Notes under the pieces: generated by a model
The model's input: only the letters and a program-made list of their open reading frames with translations
Told to the model about the DNA's origin: nothing
The model's database searches: none
Position numbers and translations under genes: made by a program
Shown: positions 22,733-30,066 of the stretch, in pieces
Numbering within the stretch: the first letter of the stretch is position 1
Layout of the letters: every line of letters starts with the position of its first letter
IMG/VR virus record: IMGVR_UViG_3300031726_000034
Location: 1-30,066 of that record
Direction: 5' to 3' (one strand)
From: a virus
Length of the DNA: 30,066 nt

Positions 22733-23794
22733 TTATGCGGCGCCCGACTTCAAGGTCCCGTCGTCGTTCCACGTGTCGGGGATCTGGTCGGCCAGTTTGA
22801 GTTTGCGTGCTCGGTCGATGATGTGTTTGCGGACCGCCGCCCGCCCTGCCGCCCCGCCCTTGGCGCGGCCCACCGCGCGGATCGCGTTGGACAGGTCGGT
22901 TGGGTTGGCGATCGGATACCGGTTGCCGGGCATCGCCCCGACCACGTGGGCGTCGGCTTTGACCTGCATCGCGCCGATGGTGTGGCCCTTGCCCTCATCG
23001 GCGAGGTCGGCCCACAGGGCGTCGAGGATGGTCAACTCCGCCTCGGTGATGAGGGCCTTGCCCTCGGGGGACTTCTCCTCGGCGGCCTTCAGGGCGCACG
23101 CTTTCATGGCCATGCACTTGGCGCGGACCTCACCGGGCTGGTCGCCGTGCTGGGGGCAGACCTGAAACGGGATGCCTGCCCGCCCGGCGATGTCGGTCAG
23201 GTTCTCGACCTTGGGCGGGATGCCGCCTTGGCCGCCGACGATGTCCTTGACCGCCGACCATGCCTGCTGGGCGGACTTCACGCTCAGGGTCCCGGCCAGC
23301 GGCATCGCCCCGAACAGCACCGGGGAGAACTCAAACAGGTCCATGACCTTGATGTAGCGGACCCCGTTGGTGGTCTTGGACCCGCCGGTGGGCACGTTGT
23401 AGCCCACCGACCAGTTCTGCTCGTCGCCGTAGAACTGGACGTCCTCAAAGGCGTCGCGTCCGCGTTCGGTGTTGAGGTTGAACTGTGCCTTGATGACCAG
23501 AGCACCGGCCTCGGGCGGCCACGCCTTGCCCATCAGGGCCTTGGGCAGGTCGGGGTGGCCGGGCAGCAGTTCGCGCACGCTCAGGGTCTTGGCGATGGGC
23601 TTGTCCCAGTCGTGGGAGTACACACCTTTGGGGGTGCGGGCCTGCAACGTCTTCTCGTAGGCCCCGGGCATGATGACGTCGTTGACGTTGTCCTTGATGC
23701 CGGTGACCGAGACGATGCACTCCACGATGCCCTCGGACGGGCTGACGACGTGGAAGTCGTTGACCGGCAGCGCCTTGTGCTCCATGGTTTCCAT
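22733..23794 (-). CDS. Prohead (capsid maturation) protease, HK97/U35 type, 353 aa
   Basis: GAAGGAG lies just before the ATG at 23794, three bases after the stop of the large multi-domain gene. The N-terminal half has the family pattern: FHVVSPSEGIVECIVSVTG, DNVNDVIMPGAYEKTLQ and GVYSHDWDKPIAK with the catalytic-type His61. NWSVGYNVP (Ser129) and MDLFEFSPVLFGAMP (Ser157) follow. A Cys-containing segment follows (about residues 212-236). The C-terminal domain (YPIANPTDLSNAIRAVGRAK, HIIDRARKLKLADQIPDTW) is a small helical domain often found attached to actinophage head proteins. It should cleave the capsid delta domain and then itself. Confidence 0.92.
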   Translation of the reverse strand: METMEHKALPVNDFHVVSPSEGIVECIVSVTGIKDNVNDVIMPGAYEKTLQARTPKGVYSHDWDKPIAKTLSVRELLPGHPDLPKALMGKAWPPEAGALVIKAQFNLNTERGRDAFEDVQFYGDEQNWSVGYNVPTGGSKTTNGVRYIKVMDLFEFSPVLFGAMPLAGTLSVKSAQQAWSAVKDIVGGQGGIPPKVENLTDIAGRAGIPFQVCPQHGDQPGEVRAKCMAMKACALKAAEEKSPEGKALITEAELTILDALWADLADEGKGHTIGAMQVKADAHVVGAMPGNRYPIANPTDLSNAIRAVGRAKGGAAGRAAVRKHIIDRARKLKLADQIPDTWNDDGTLKSGAA

Positions 23795-23797
23795 TAC

Positions 23798-26700
23798 TCA
23801 CTCCTTCGCGGCGGGCGGCGCCGGTGGTGGTGTCGGTGCGGGTGGGGTCTGTTCCGGGGGAGTGGGTGGCTCGGCGCCGGGGACGGGACTACTCCCGTCG
23901 CCGTCAGGTGCGGGAGCCCCGTCAGTCTGTGGTGGCGGCTCGGGGGATGCCTCCACGAGGGGGAAGTCGAGCACCTCGTTGCCGATGGCAAGGGACAGGA
24001 AGTCGAACGACAGGTCCCGGTCGGCGACCTTGGGCAGGTCGCCACCCTCCTTGTCGTAGGCCAGCGTGATGTGCGGGGTGAACCCGTGAACCTGCGAGAC
24101 CGCGAACCCGTCACCGTTCAGGGCGTCGGCGACCTTCTGCCGGGCGGCGTTCAGGCCGGGAGCGTCGACGTTGGCGTAGACCGGGTCGCCCTCGGCGGGG
24201 TCGCCGTTGAACTTGCCGACCCCGTTGATGGTGCCGTCGATCGGGCCGATCCCGGCGGCGGTCGCCGACACGAGGTTGGACAGGTCGTCAAGGTCGGCTG
24301 GCTCGTAGTCGCTGATCTTGCCGAGGTAGGCGAGTGTGACGTGCAGGTCGGAGTCAGGTAGCCCGCCGGGGACCTTCAGGGCCTTGGCGCTGTCCTCGTC
24401 GGGGTACAGGGCGACCATGATGGAGTCGGAGAAGTCGGGGTCGTCAGGGCCGGGATCGTCAGGGCCATCCGGCTCGGCGCCGGGCTGGTCGGTGGTCTCG
24501 GTGGGCTGGGTGTCGGCCTTGTGCTTGCCCCGCCCCGGGCCTTCCATGCCGGGTGCGACCCCGAGGGCCTCCCGGTGGTAGACGTTGCACAGCCCCTCCG
24601 CGCGCACGCCCACGTACGGGCGCAGTTCGCGCACGCACCTGTCAAAGTCGTGGGGCACACCCCACTTGATCTTGGCGGCGCCCTCACCGTGGACCCAGTA
24701 TTCGCGCAGCCGGGTCGCGCCCGGGTTGGCCGATGGGCGGGACGGTCCGGGGGCCGCCCGGTCGGCTTTGCCCTCGGGCACCCCGGCGCCGGTCGAGGTG
24801 TCCGGCACCGGCATCGTGGTGTGGAAGATGCGGGACTGCTCCATCGGCGGGTTGTCCACCCAGATCGCGCCGTCCAGCAGCGGGGCCACCGCCTCAAAGT
24901 TCAGGCCGGAGCGGGACTGGTACTTGTGCCCGGTCATCGGGCTGATGGACTGTTCGGCTTGGCTGACACCTTGGGAGGTGGAGACCCGGCTCGGCACGTA
25001 CCGGCCCGCGAACGGCCCGCCGATGGTCTCCGGCGGTGCCATGTGGCGCCCCGCCGCGTTGATGATCGACTGCCTCAGGCTCCCGTCGACGAACAGGCCG
25101 CGCACCTGCTCGTAGCCTGCGTCACGCAGGTGGGTGACTTTCCTGCTCTCGTTCTGGACGTCCTTGTCGGCGAACGTCCCGTCAAGGATCACGTTGACGC
25201 CCTCGTCGTAGAGCCGGTCCCGCAGCAGGTTCTTGAGGTGACGCGACTCGCCGTGCAGCAGCGAGGCCGCTTCCAGCGGGCCGATGCCGTACTGGGAGGC
25301 GTACTCGCTGGGCTGCAACCCGGCGCGGATGATCTCCTCTTTCATGTCGTCGGGGTTCAACGTGGCGAAGTTCTTTCCGGCGCCGTCGATCCCGATGCTG
25401 CCGCCCTGCTGTTTCAGCACGGTGGTCTTGCCCGACCCGGAGGGGCCAGCCAAGATCAGCGCCCGCCGGTCCCGGGGGACGTCGGCGTAGCCCGCCATGA
25501 TGGAGTCGATGAGCCGTTTGTGCGTCTGGGCACGCTCGGTGGACCACAGTTCCGTCTGATCGCCGTCGGCGCTGGCTGGCAGCGGGTTCCTGTCATGGAT
25601 CGTGGTGGTGTCCCCGAGCCCGGCGGCGGCCTCTTTGAGGCGGGACTCCAACTGCTCGCAGTATTTGTCGTAGGCCGGGTCGGAGCGGGGGTGCCATGAG
25701 GGCCAGCGTGAGCCCCACGGCTGACCGTCTGGGCCGTTGCCCGGGACCGGAGCCCCGAAGTCGATCCCGCCGGGCTTGGCGACCTTGAGCATGGCCTTGC
25801 GGATCTTGGCCTCTTGGGCGTAGTCCCCGGACTTGGCTGCTGCCGCCCACACGTCCCGGGCCTTGGCGTAGTTCTCCGGCTGGGACAGGTCCACGGACGG
25901 GTCGAGGGGGTCAAAGTTGGTGGGGGTGGTGACCATCCGCCCGGCAAGGTTCTGCTGGTCGGAGAGCATCTCCTCGGTCGCGTCGGCTGCGGTGGCGATG
26001 TCGCCCTGTACGGTGCCCGGCTGTTTGGCCAGCGCCGCGTCCGGCGCCGCTGCGTCGTAGGCGTCAGAGTAGGTGCCCGGCCACGCCATCTGGCGGTCAC
26101 GCTTGGGCCTTCCCGCAAGGGCGTCCGTTCTGCCCGCAGCCTGCGCCTCGTCCATCGACCAGTTCATTTGCTCGTCGATGCGCGCCTTTTCGGCTTGGCG
26201 TGCGGGAGTCTGGGCGCGCTCATGGGCCGTCGGGGGCGCCTTAGGCTTGGGTGCTTCCGGCTTGGGGCCACCCTTGGGCGGGATCGGCTCCTGTGCGATG
26301 TCCGCGCCGGTGATCCCTACCGACTTGATCCCGACCGCAGTGGTGAACGCCTTGGTGTAGTCGAGGGCCTCACCGATGTCCATGTCGAGGACCCGGACCG
26401 GTATCGACAGGTCCCCGAGGTGCCCGTCGGCGGCGTCGATGTTCACGAGCATCGCCCACCGGTGGTGGCCGTCGACGATGTACCCGTCGCGGGTCACCGT
26501 GATGGTGCCCTCAGGGATGTTGCCTGCCTCCATCGCCCGGGTCATCCCGGCGACCTGCGAGCCCTTCAACTCGCCTTGGGAAGCGCGCAGGTGGGAGGCG
26601 AGCACGTCCTTGTTCTCCACGCCGATCCCGAGTTCCTCAAGGGCCTTGAGGAACTCGGGCATCATGTCGACCTCGCCCCGGGCGTCGGGGGTCTTCTGGG

Positions 26701-28480
26701 CGGCGATGGAGCCGGGCTCGGGCTCGCCGGTGACCTGCGGCATCTGCTGGCGGGGGATGCCGAGGGTCTCGGCGCAGAACAGGTTGGTCCCCGGGACCGA
26801 GACGTTGCACAGGTTGATGACCGGCGCCTTTTCGCCCTTGGCGACGGCGTCGTCGACCATCACGTTCAGGATGTCCAGCATCGAGGCCACCTCGTCGGGC
26901 TGGTGGAGCCGTACGTGCTTGTCCTCGGCGAGCAGTTTCAGCGCCAAGTTCAGGTCGCCCTTGACGTCGATCGGGTCGTCGACGGTGCCAGTGGCCGGGG
27001 GTGAGGGACGGCCCTCGGTGTGCGGGACGGTCGAGATCGCCGACTGTGCGACACCGGACACGCTGGCGGCGGGCGCGTTCGGCAGGGTGTGCGGCGGTTC
27101 CACCCGATGCGGCAACGGGGCGGTGCCGAACGACGTGTCGGTGCCGGGCTTGGGTGCCTGCCCGGTGCGCTGCGGCGGGTTCGGGTTCTTGGGTTTCTTG
27201 CCGGGCTCCGGCTTGGGGCCGGTCTCCCGGGCGCGTACCTGCTCGGGGGTCCTGCCTGCGGGGGCTTCCGGTTTGGCGGCGGTGTCCTCAGGCATCTTCA
27301 TGCCCGGCGGGAGCCACCCGGGCGCCATCCACGAGTCGCGGCTGTTCAGCCCGTCCCACGCCCGCTGGCGTTCCTGCAACTGGGCGTCGGTGAACGTGGC
27401 CCTGATCCGGTCCTCTTGGGCCTGTGCCTCGGCGGGGTCGCTGGGGGCGCTGCCCTGATCTGGGGTGCTCGCCCCGGCGCCGGGCTGGCGCGCTCGCAGC
27501 CGCGCCCGCTCGTCAGGAGTCAGGGACCCGGGCGGCTCGTAGCCTCTGGGGTTGGGCGGGGCGAGGACGTCTTGGGGGTTGATGAGTGCGGCGACGGCCA
27601 TCTCAGCCGAGCCCTGCGGATTGGTGTCGATCTGTTCCATGAGTATTTGGGCGGCTTGGACGCGGTCGACATCGTTGCCACCACGGACCGCCATGGAGTA
27701 CCGGTCGGTCTCACTCCGCAGCGGGCCACGGGGCAGGCTCTCTACGATCCTGTCGAGGTTGTACGCCTGCGCGACACGTTGACGCCGGTTCGCGCGGGCG
27801 ACCGCACGGCGCTCGTGCCCGGGCGCGCGTGCCTCGTCCGCGTTGATCGGGCCTTGGGCTGCGGCGGGCACCGTGGCGTGGGAGACCAGTTGGCTCACCC
27901 GGCCACGGAACGACGCGTCGCGGGCCGCCCCTGCGGCTTGGGCCTCTGGTGCCTTGGGTGCAGCAGGGGTGTGTGGGGCTTGGATCTCCCGGGCGCCGCC
28001 CGGCGCGGCGGGCGGCTCCGGGGCGGCGCCACGGTGCCCGGTCGCGCCAGCATCGGGGATGCCGCCGTAGCCGAGACGGTCCACGAACCGGCCCTCAGGG
28101 TCCCTGACTACGAGGGCCTCACTGAACCCCCGGGCGCCCCACCATCCGCCGATGTGGATGCCGCCGGTGACCTTGCCGAGCCCGCCGAGTTTCTTGACCT
28201 CCACGTCGTCCAGTTCGCCCTTGGCGGCCCGGGCGGCGTCGTCGGCCATGGCGCCCATCTGGGCGAGGTAGGTCACCGCCTCAAGTTTCAGGTCATCGGG
28301 TGCGGCCTTGCCTGACGGCAGCCGCAGCAGGTCCATGGCGACCTGCTGGATGTCGGTGGTCCCCAACGCGTGGGCGACCTCATCGAGGGTCCGGGCCAGT
28401 CTCCCGTCGGCGAGGCGGATGTCCCACGAGTTACCCCGCAGCCAGTCCTCGTTGGTGACGTCGTCGATGTAGGTACTCAC
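23798..28480 (-). CDS. Giant multi-domain protein: ParB-like, zeta-toxin-like kinase, 2H phosphoesterase (1560 aa)
   Basis: GTG at 28480 follows AGAGG by a few bases. Residues 1-145 are an unrecognised domain with GGIHIGGWWGARGFSEALVV. Residues about 500-720 form a ParB/sulfiredoxin-like domain: KLLAEDKHVRLHQPDEVASM, VSVPGTNLFCAE, then the YIVDGHHRWAM motif (671-675). Residues about 1000-1220 are a zeta-toxin-like kinase: Walker A GPSGSGKTT (1012-1020), LNPDD (1041-1045), HGES (1076-1079), VILDGTF and GRYVPSRV. Residues about 1258-1312 are a small domain, WVHGEGAAKIKWG with Cys1282 and Cys1298, which I recall from actinophage head-gene clusters. Residues about 1350-1510 are a 2H phosphoesterase with HVT (1380-1382) and HIT (1470-1472). 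Pro/Ala-rich linkers separate the parts and end the chain. All three enzyme signatures look intact. No antitoxin gene is adjacent. Position between the ART gene and the protease suggests a head-internal, co-injected protein. That role is inference. Confidence 0.85.
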   Translation of the reverse strand: MSTYIDDVTNEDWLRGNSWDIRLADGRLARTLDEVAHALGTTDIQQVAMDLLRLPSGKAAPDDLKLEAVTYLAQMGAMADDAARAAKGELDDVEVKKLGGLGKVTGGIHIGGWWGARGFSEALVVRDPEGRFVDRLGYGGIPDAGATGHRGAAPEPPAAPGGAREIQAPHTPAAPKAPEAQAAGAARDASFRGRVSQLVSHATVPAAAQGPINADEARAPGHERRAVARANRRQRVAQAYNLDRIVESLPRGPLRSETDRYSMAVRGGNDVDRVQAAQILMEQIDTNPQGSAEMAVAALINPQDVLAPPNPRGYEPPGSLTPDERARLRARQPGAGASTPDQGSAPSDPAEAQAQEDRIRATFTDAQLQERQRAWDGLNSRDSWMAPGWLPPGMKMPEDTAAKPEAPAGRTPEQVRARETGPKPEPGKKPKNPNPPQRTGQAPKPGTDTSFGTAPLPHRVEPPHTLPNAPAASVSGVAQSAISTVPHTEGRPSPPATGTVDDPIDVKGDLNLALKLLAEDKHVRLHQPDEVASMLDILNVMVDDAVAKGEKAPVINLCNVSVPGTNLFCAETLGIPRQQMPQVTGEPEPGSIAAQKTPDARGEVDMMPEFLKALEELGIGVENKDVLASHLRASQGELKGSQVAGMTRAMEAGNIPEGTITVTRDGYIVDGHHRWAMLVNIDAADGHLGDLSIPVRVLDMDIGEALDYTKAFTTAVGIKSVGITGADIAQEPIPPKGGPKPEAPKPKAPPTAHERAQTPARQAEKARIDEQMNWSMDEAQAAGRTDALAGRPKRDRQMAWPGTYSDAYDAAAPDAALAKQPGTVQGDIATAADATEEMLSDQQNLAGRMVTTPTNFDPLDPSVDLSQPENYAKARDVWAAAAKSGDYAQEAKIRKAMLKVAKPGGIDFGAPVPGNGPDGQPWGSRWPSWHPRSDPAYDKYCEQLESRLKEAAAGLGDTTTIHDRNPLPASADGDQTELWSTERAQTHKRLIDSIMAGYADVPRDRRALILAGPSGSGKTTVLKQQGGSIGIDGAGKNFATLNPDDMKEEIIRAGLQPSEYASQYGIGPLEAASLLHGESRHLKNLLRDRLYDEGVNVILDGTFADKDVQNESRKVTHLRDAGYEQVRGLFVDGSLRQSIINAAGRHMAPPETIGGPFAGRYVPSRVSTSQGVSQAEQSISPMTGHKYQSRSGLNFEAVAPLLDGAIWVDNPPMEQSRIFHTTMPVPDTSTGAGVPEGKADRAAPGPSRPSANPGATRLREYWVHGEGAAKIKWGVPHDFDRCVRELRPYVGVRAEGLCNVYHREALGVAPGMEGPGRGKHKADTQPTETTDQPGAEPDGPDDPGPDDPDFSDSIMVALYPDEDSAKALKVPGGLPDSDLHVTLAYLGKISDYEPADLDDLSNLVSATAAGIGPIDGTINGVGKFNGDPAEGDPVYANVDAPGLNAARQKVADALNGDGFAVSQVHGFTPHITLAYDKEGGDLPKVADRDLSFDFLSLAIGNEVLDFPLVEASPEPPPQTDGAPAPDGDGSSPVPGAEPPTPPEQTPPAPTPPPAPPAAKE

Positions 28481-28493
28481 GGTGACCTCTCAC

Positions 28494-30066
28494 TCATGGC
28501 TTGTGCCGCCAGTCGTCGGGCAGTTTGGCTCCGGGCAGGGAGTACATGCCGCTGTCGAGCATCGCGGCCAGTTCCATCCGGCGGGCTTGGTCCCCGGTGC
28601 TGATCCCGTACACCTCGCCGTACATCTCGGCGCTGACGGCGTCGTACAGGTCCCGGGCGGTGCCCGCCTTGATGTCGGCGATGGTCATGGCCGCCGCCCG
28701 GCGCATCCGCTCGGCCTTGCGCTCGGCGGAGTCCTCGTCCTTGGCCCCGTCGAACGTCAGCCCGTCCTCGGACAGGCCGGTGTTCTGCGGCCACCAGTCG
28801 GCGGGGATGAACCCGGCCCACCCGCCGCGATCACGGGAGCGTTCCATCAGGGCGTCGCGGCGCTCCTGCGTGGAGGCCATACGGATCGCGGTCTGGAAGT
28901 CATCTTCGCGGTCGATCGCGCCCGCCGGGGTCCGGTCCGCCTCGTCCTCGGTCATGGGCGGGATGACGCTGGTGCGGACGGCCACGTCCAGTTTCCCACC
29001 GAGGACCACGACCTCCCACTCGTTCAGGGCGCCGACACCGGTGCGGGGGGTGGCGATGATCCGTTCGACCGGGACGGTCGTGCCGACCACGACGTTGACC
29101 TGTTTGCTGGACCCCTGCCCGCTGTTGCGCCCGAACTGGTCGGCGGTGTCCCGGTCAAGGGTCCATGAGGACATCGGTCGCAGCGCGATGGTCGTGTCAC
29201 CGTCGACCTGCGCCCAGTCCGGGGCTATCTCGGGGGCTTGACCCGCCCAGCCCATGCCCCGGTACACGGTGACCTCTTTGATCCCGGCGTCGGCGTACCG
29301 GCGCTGGGTCAGGTCGTACTGGGCTTGCAGGAACGCGGTGATCGCCTCGCCCCGGTCGGCTTTGATCTGGTCGATCTCGGCCCGCACCGTCTCACCGCCG
29401 TAGGTGCCGTGGCCAACGTACTCAAGGTCCCAGTCGGCGTGGTCGGTGATCCCGAACAGTTCGGCGGCGATCTCTTGGATGGCCAGCGACTCAGGGGAGG
29501 AGTCGTTGGAGGACTGCGCCCACTGGGCGACCATCGAGTTGACGACCTGCCCGCGCCGGAACTCACGCACGCGCGGGTCATCCAGCGGGACCGTGTCGTA
29601 GTAGTCGGAGTCATACCCAAGACTGCTACCCACCTTGACAGGCTTGGGTGGCGGGCCTTGGACGCCGGGGATCTTGTAGACCGCCGCCTGAAGCGACAGG
29701 GGCTCCCCGTTGCTGTCCACGGTGGCGGTGAACCCGTCGTCGACGCCCCGGAACATGACCTCGTCAGGGACCTGCTCCATCTCGTGGCCGATGTCGGCCA
29801 CGACCTGCGCCTTGGCCTCGTGGCGCATGTCCTCAGAGACAAGGTGGTGGGTGGTCGAGGGCACAGGGGACAGTTGGTCAGGGTGGAAGTCCATCCCGAC
29901 CGTTGACGGCAGGTCCTTGAGGTTGAAGTCGGCCCACTGCTGCCACGCGAACGTGTGCTCACCCCAGACGGGGGTCTCCATGTCCGCCCGGCTCGGCATG
30001 TCGGCCACGGGCTTGCCCGGGGTGTTCCACGTCGGGGACGTGGGGGTCTCGTCGATCGGCCCGGCG
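28494..30066 (-). CDS. ADP-ribosyltransferase domain protein (partial, N-terminus beyond right edge)
   Basis: The frame is open to the right edge, so the GTG at 30008 need not be the start. I number from that GTG. Residues about 150-340 hold an R-S-E class ADP-ribosyltransferase: a helical lead-in (QYDLTQRRYADAG), EVTVYRGMGW with Arg250, ALRPMSSWTLDRDTADQF with Ser280-Ser281, and VGALNEWEVVVLGG with the Glu330-x-Glu332 catalytic pair. ExE is typical of arginine-modifying enzymes. The C-terminal 160 residues are charged and helical without a known motif. In related phages such domains lie at the end of MuF-like head morphogenesis proteins between portal and protease, so the missing part may be such a domain. 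It precedes the giant enzyme-array gene by 13 bases. A packaged, injected effector role is likely but unproven. Confidence 0.82.
   Translation of the reverse strand, partial: AGPIDETPTSPTWNTPGKPVADMPSRADMETPVWGEHTFAWQQWADFNLKDLPSTVGMDFHPDQLSPVPSTTHHLVSEDMRHEAKAQVVADIGHEMEQVPDEVMFRGVDDGFTATVDSNGEPLSLQAAVYKIPGVQGPPPKPVKVGSSLGYDSDYYDTVPLDDPRVREFRRGQVVNSMVAQWAQSSNDSSPESLAIQEIAAELFGITDHADWDLEYVGHGTYGGETVRAEIDQIKADRGEAITAFLQAQYDLTQRRYADAGIKEVTVYRGMGWAGQAPEIAPDWAQVDGDTTIALRPMSSWTLDRDTADQFGRNSGQGSSKQVNVVVGTTVPVERIIATPRTGVGALNEWEVVVLGGKLDVAVRTSVIPPMTEDEADRTPAGAIDREDDFQTAIRMASTQERRDALMERSRDRGGWAGFIPADWWPQNTGLSEDGLTFDGAKDEDSAERKAERMRRAAAMTIADIKAGTARDLYDAVSAEMYGEVYGISTGDQARRMELAAMLDSGMYSLPGAKLPDDWRHKP

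Noticed and set aside
22166-24361. 731-codon plus-strand open frame
   Set aside because: It lies antisense to the capsid, protease and large multi-domain genes, whose products are recognisable. High GC makes stop-free antisense frames common.
25814-28315. Long plus-strand frames opposite the 1560-residue gene
   Set aside because: The minus-strand product has clear domain motifs, while the plus products are low-complexity Arg/Gly/Pro-rich sequence without motifs.

Overview
The window is part of the virion-structure region of a tailed phage (siphovirus) of a high-GC actinobacterium, either a free phage or a prophage. This rests on a very high GC content, frequent GTG starts, a complete head/tail gene set, an HK97-type capsid and protease, and a long tape measure. 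I see no tRNA, integrase, lysis or replication genes, so neither lifestyle nor host genus can be fixed. All 28 genes read right to left on the minus strand, packed so tightly that many share 1 or 4 bases (TGATG, ATGA, GTGA).

In the direction of transcription the layout is as follows. (1) 30066-23798: a partial gene with an R-S-E class ADP-ribosyltransferase domain, then a 1560-residue multi-domain protein. The latter strings together an unknown N-terminal region, a ParB-like DGHHR domain, a zeta-toxin-like kinase, a small two-cysteine domain and a 2H phosphoesterase, joined by Pro/Ala-rich linkers. (2) 23794-21236: HK97-family prohead protease and major capsid protein, with a long hairpin in the capsid leader and two hairpins just after the capsid stop. 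(3) 21132-20592: two small proteins, one with a Cys/His cluster and one with two membrane spans. (4) 20546-15697: five genes chained by 4-base overlaps, namely a methyltransferase, a glycosyltransferase-like protein, a GT4-type glycosyltransferase, a beta-rich structural protein and a beta-helix spike-like protein. (5) 15678-10033: six probable virion surface proteins, including a 946-residue protein with about 24 copies of a roughly 20-residue Gly/Ser/Thr/Ala repeat and a nested carbohydrate-binding-like module. (6) 9982-6625: head-tail connectors, tail terminator, tail tube, and tail assembly chaperone with a predicted -1 frameshift. (7) 6621-1: tape measure, minor tail proteins and a beta-propeller protein running off the left edge.

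Two things stand out. First, an 11-kb block of sugar-modifying enzymes and appendage-like proteins sits between the capsid gene and the head-tail connectors. The enzymes are translationally coupled to two of the appendage genes, which suggests a glycosylated, capsid-associated or virion-surface appendage system. Second, the two genes before the protease look like a cargo of nucleotide- and NAD-directed enzymes. They may be packaged in the head and delivered with the DNA, possibly against host defences.

Functions are assigned from recognisable motifs and gene order only; no database search was possible. Hypotheses about packaging, glycosylation targets and counter-defence are inference.
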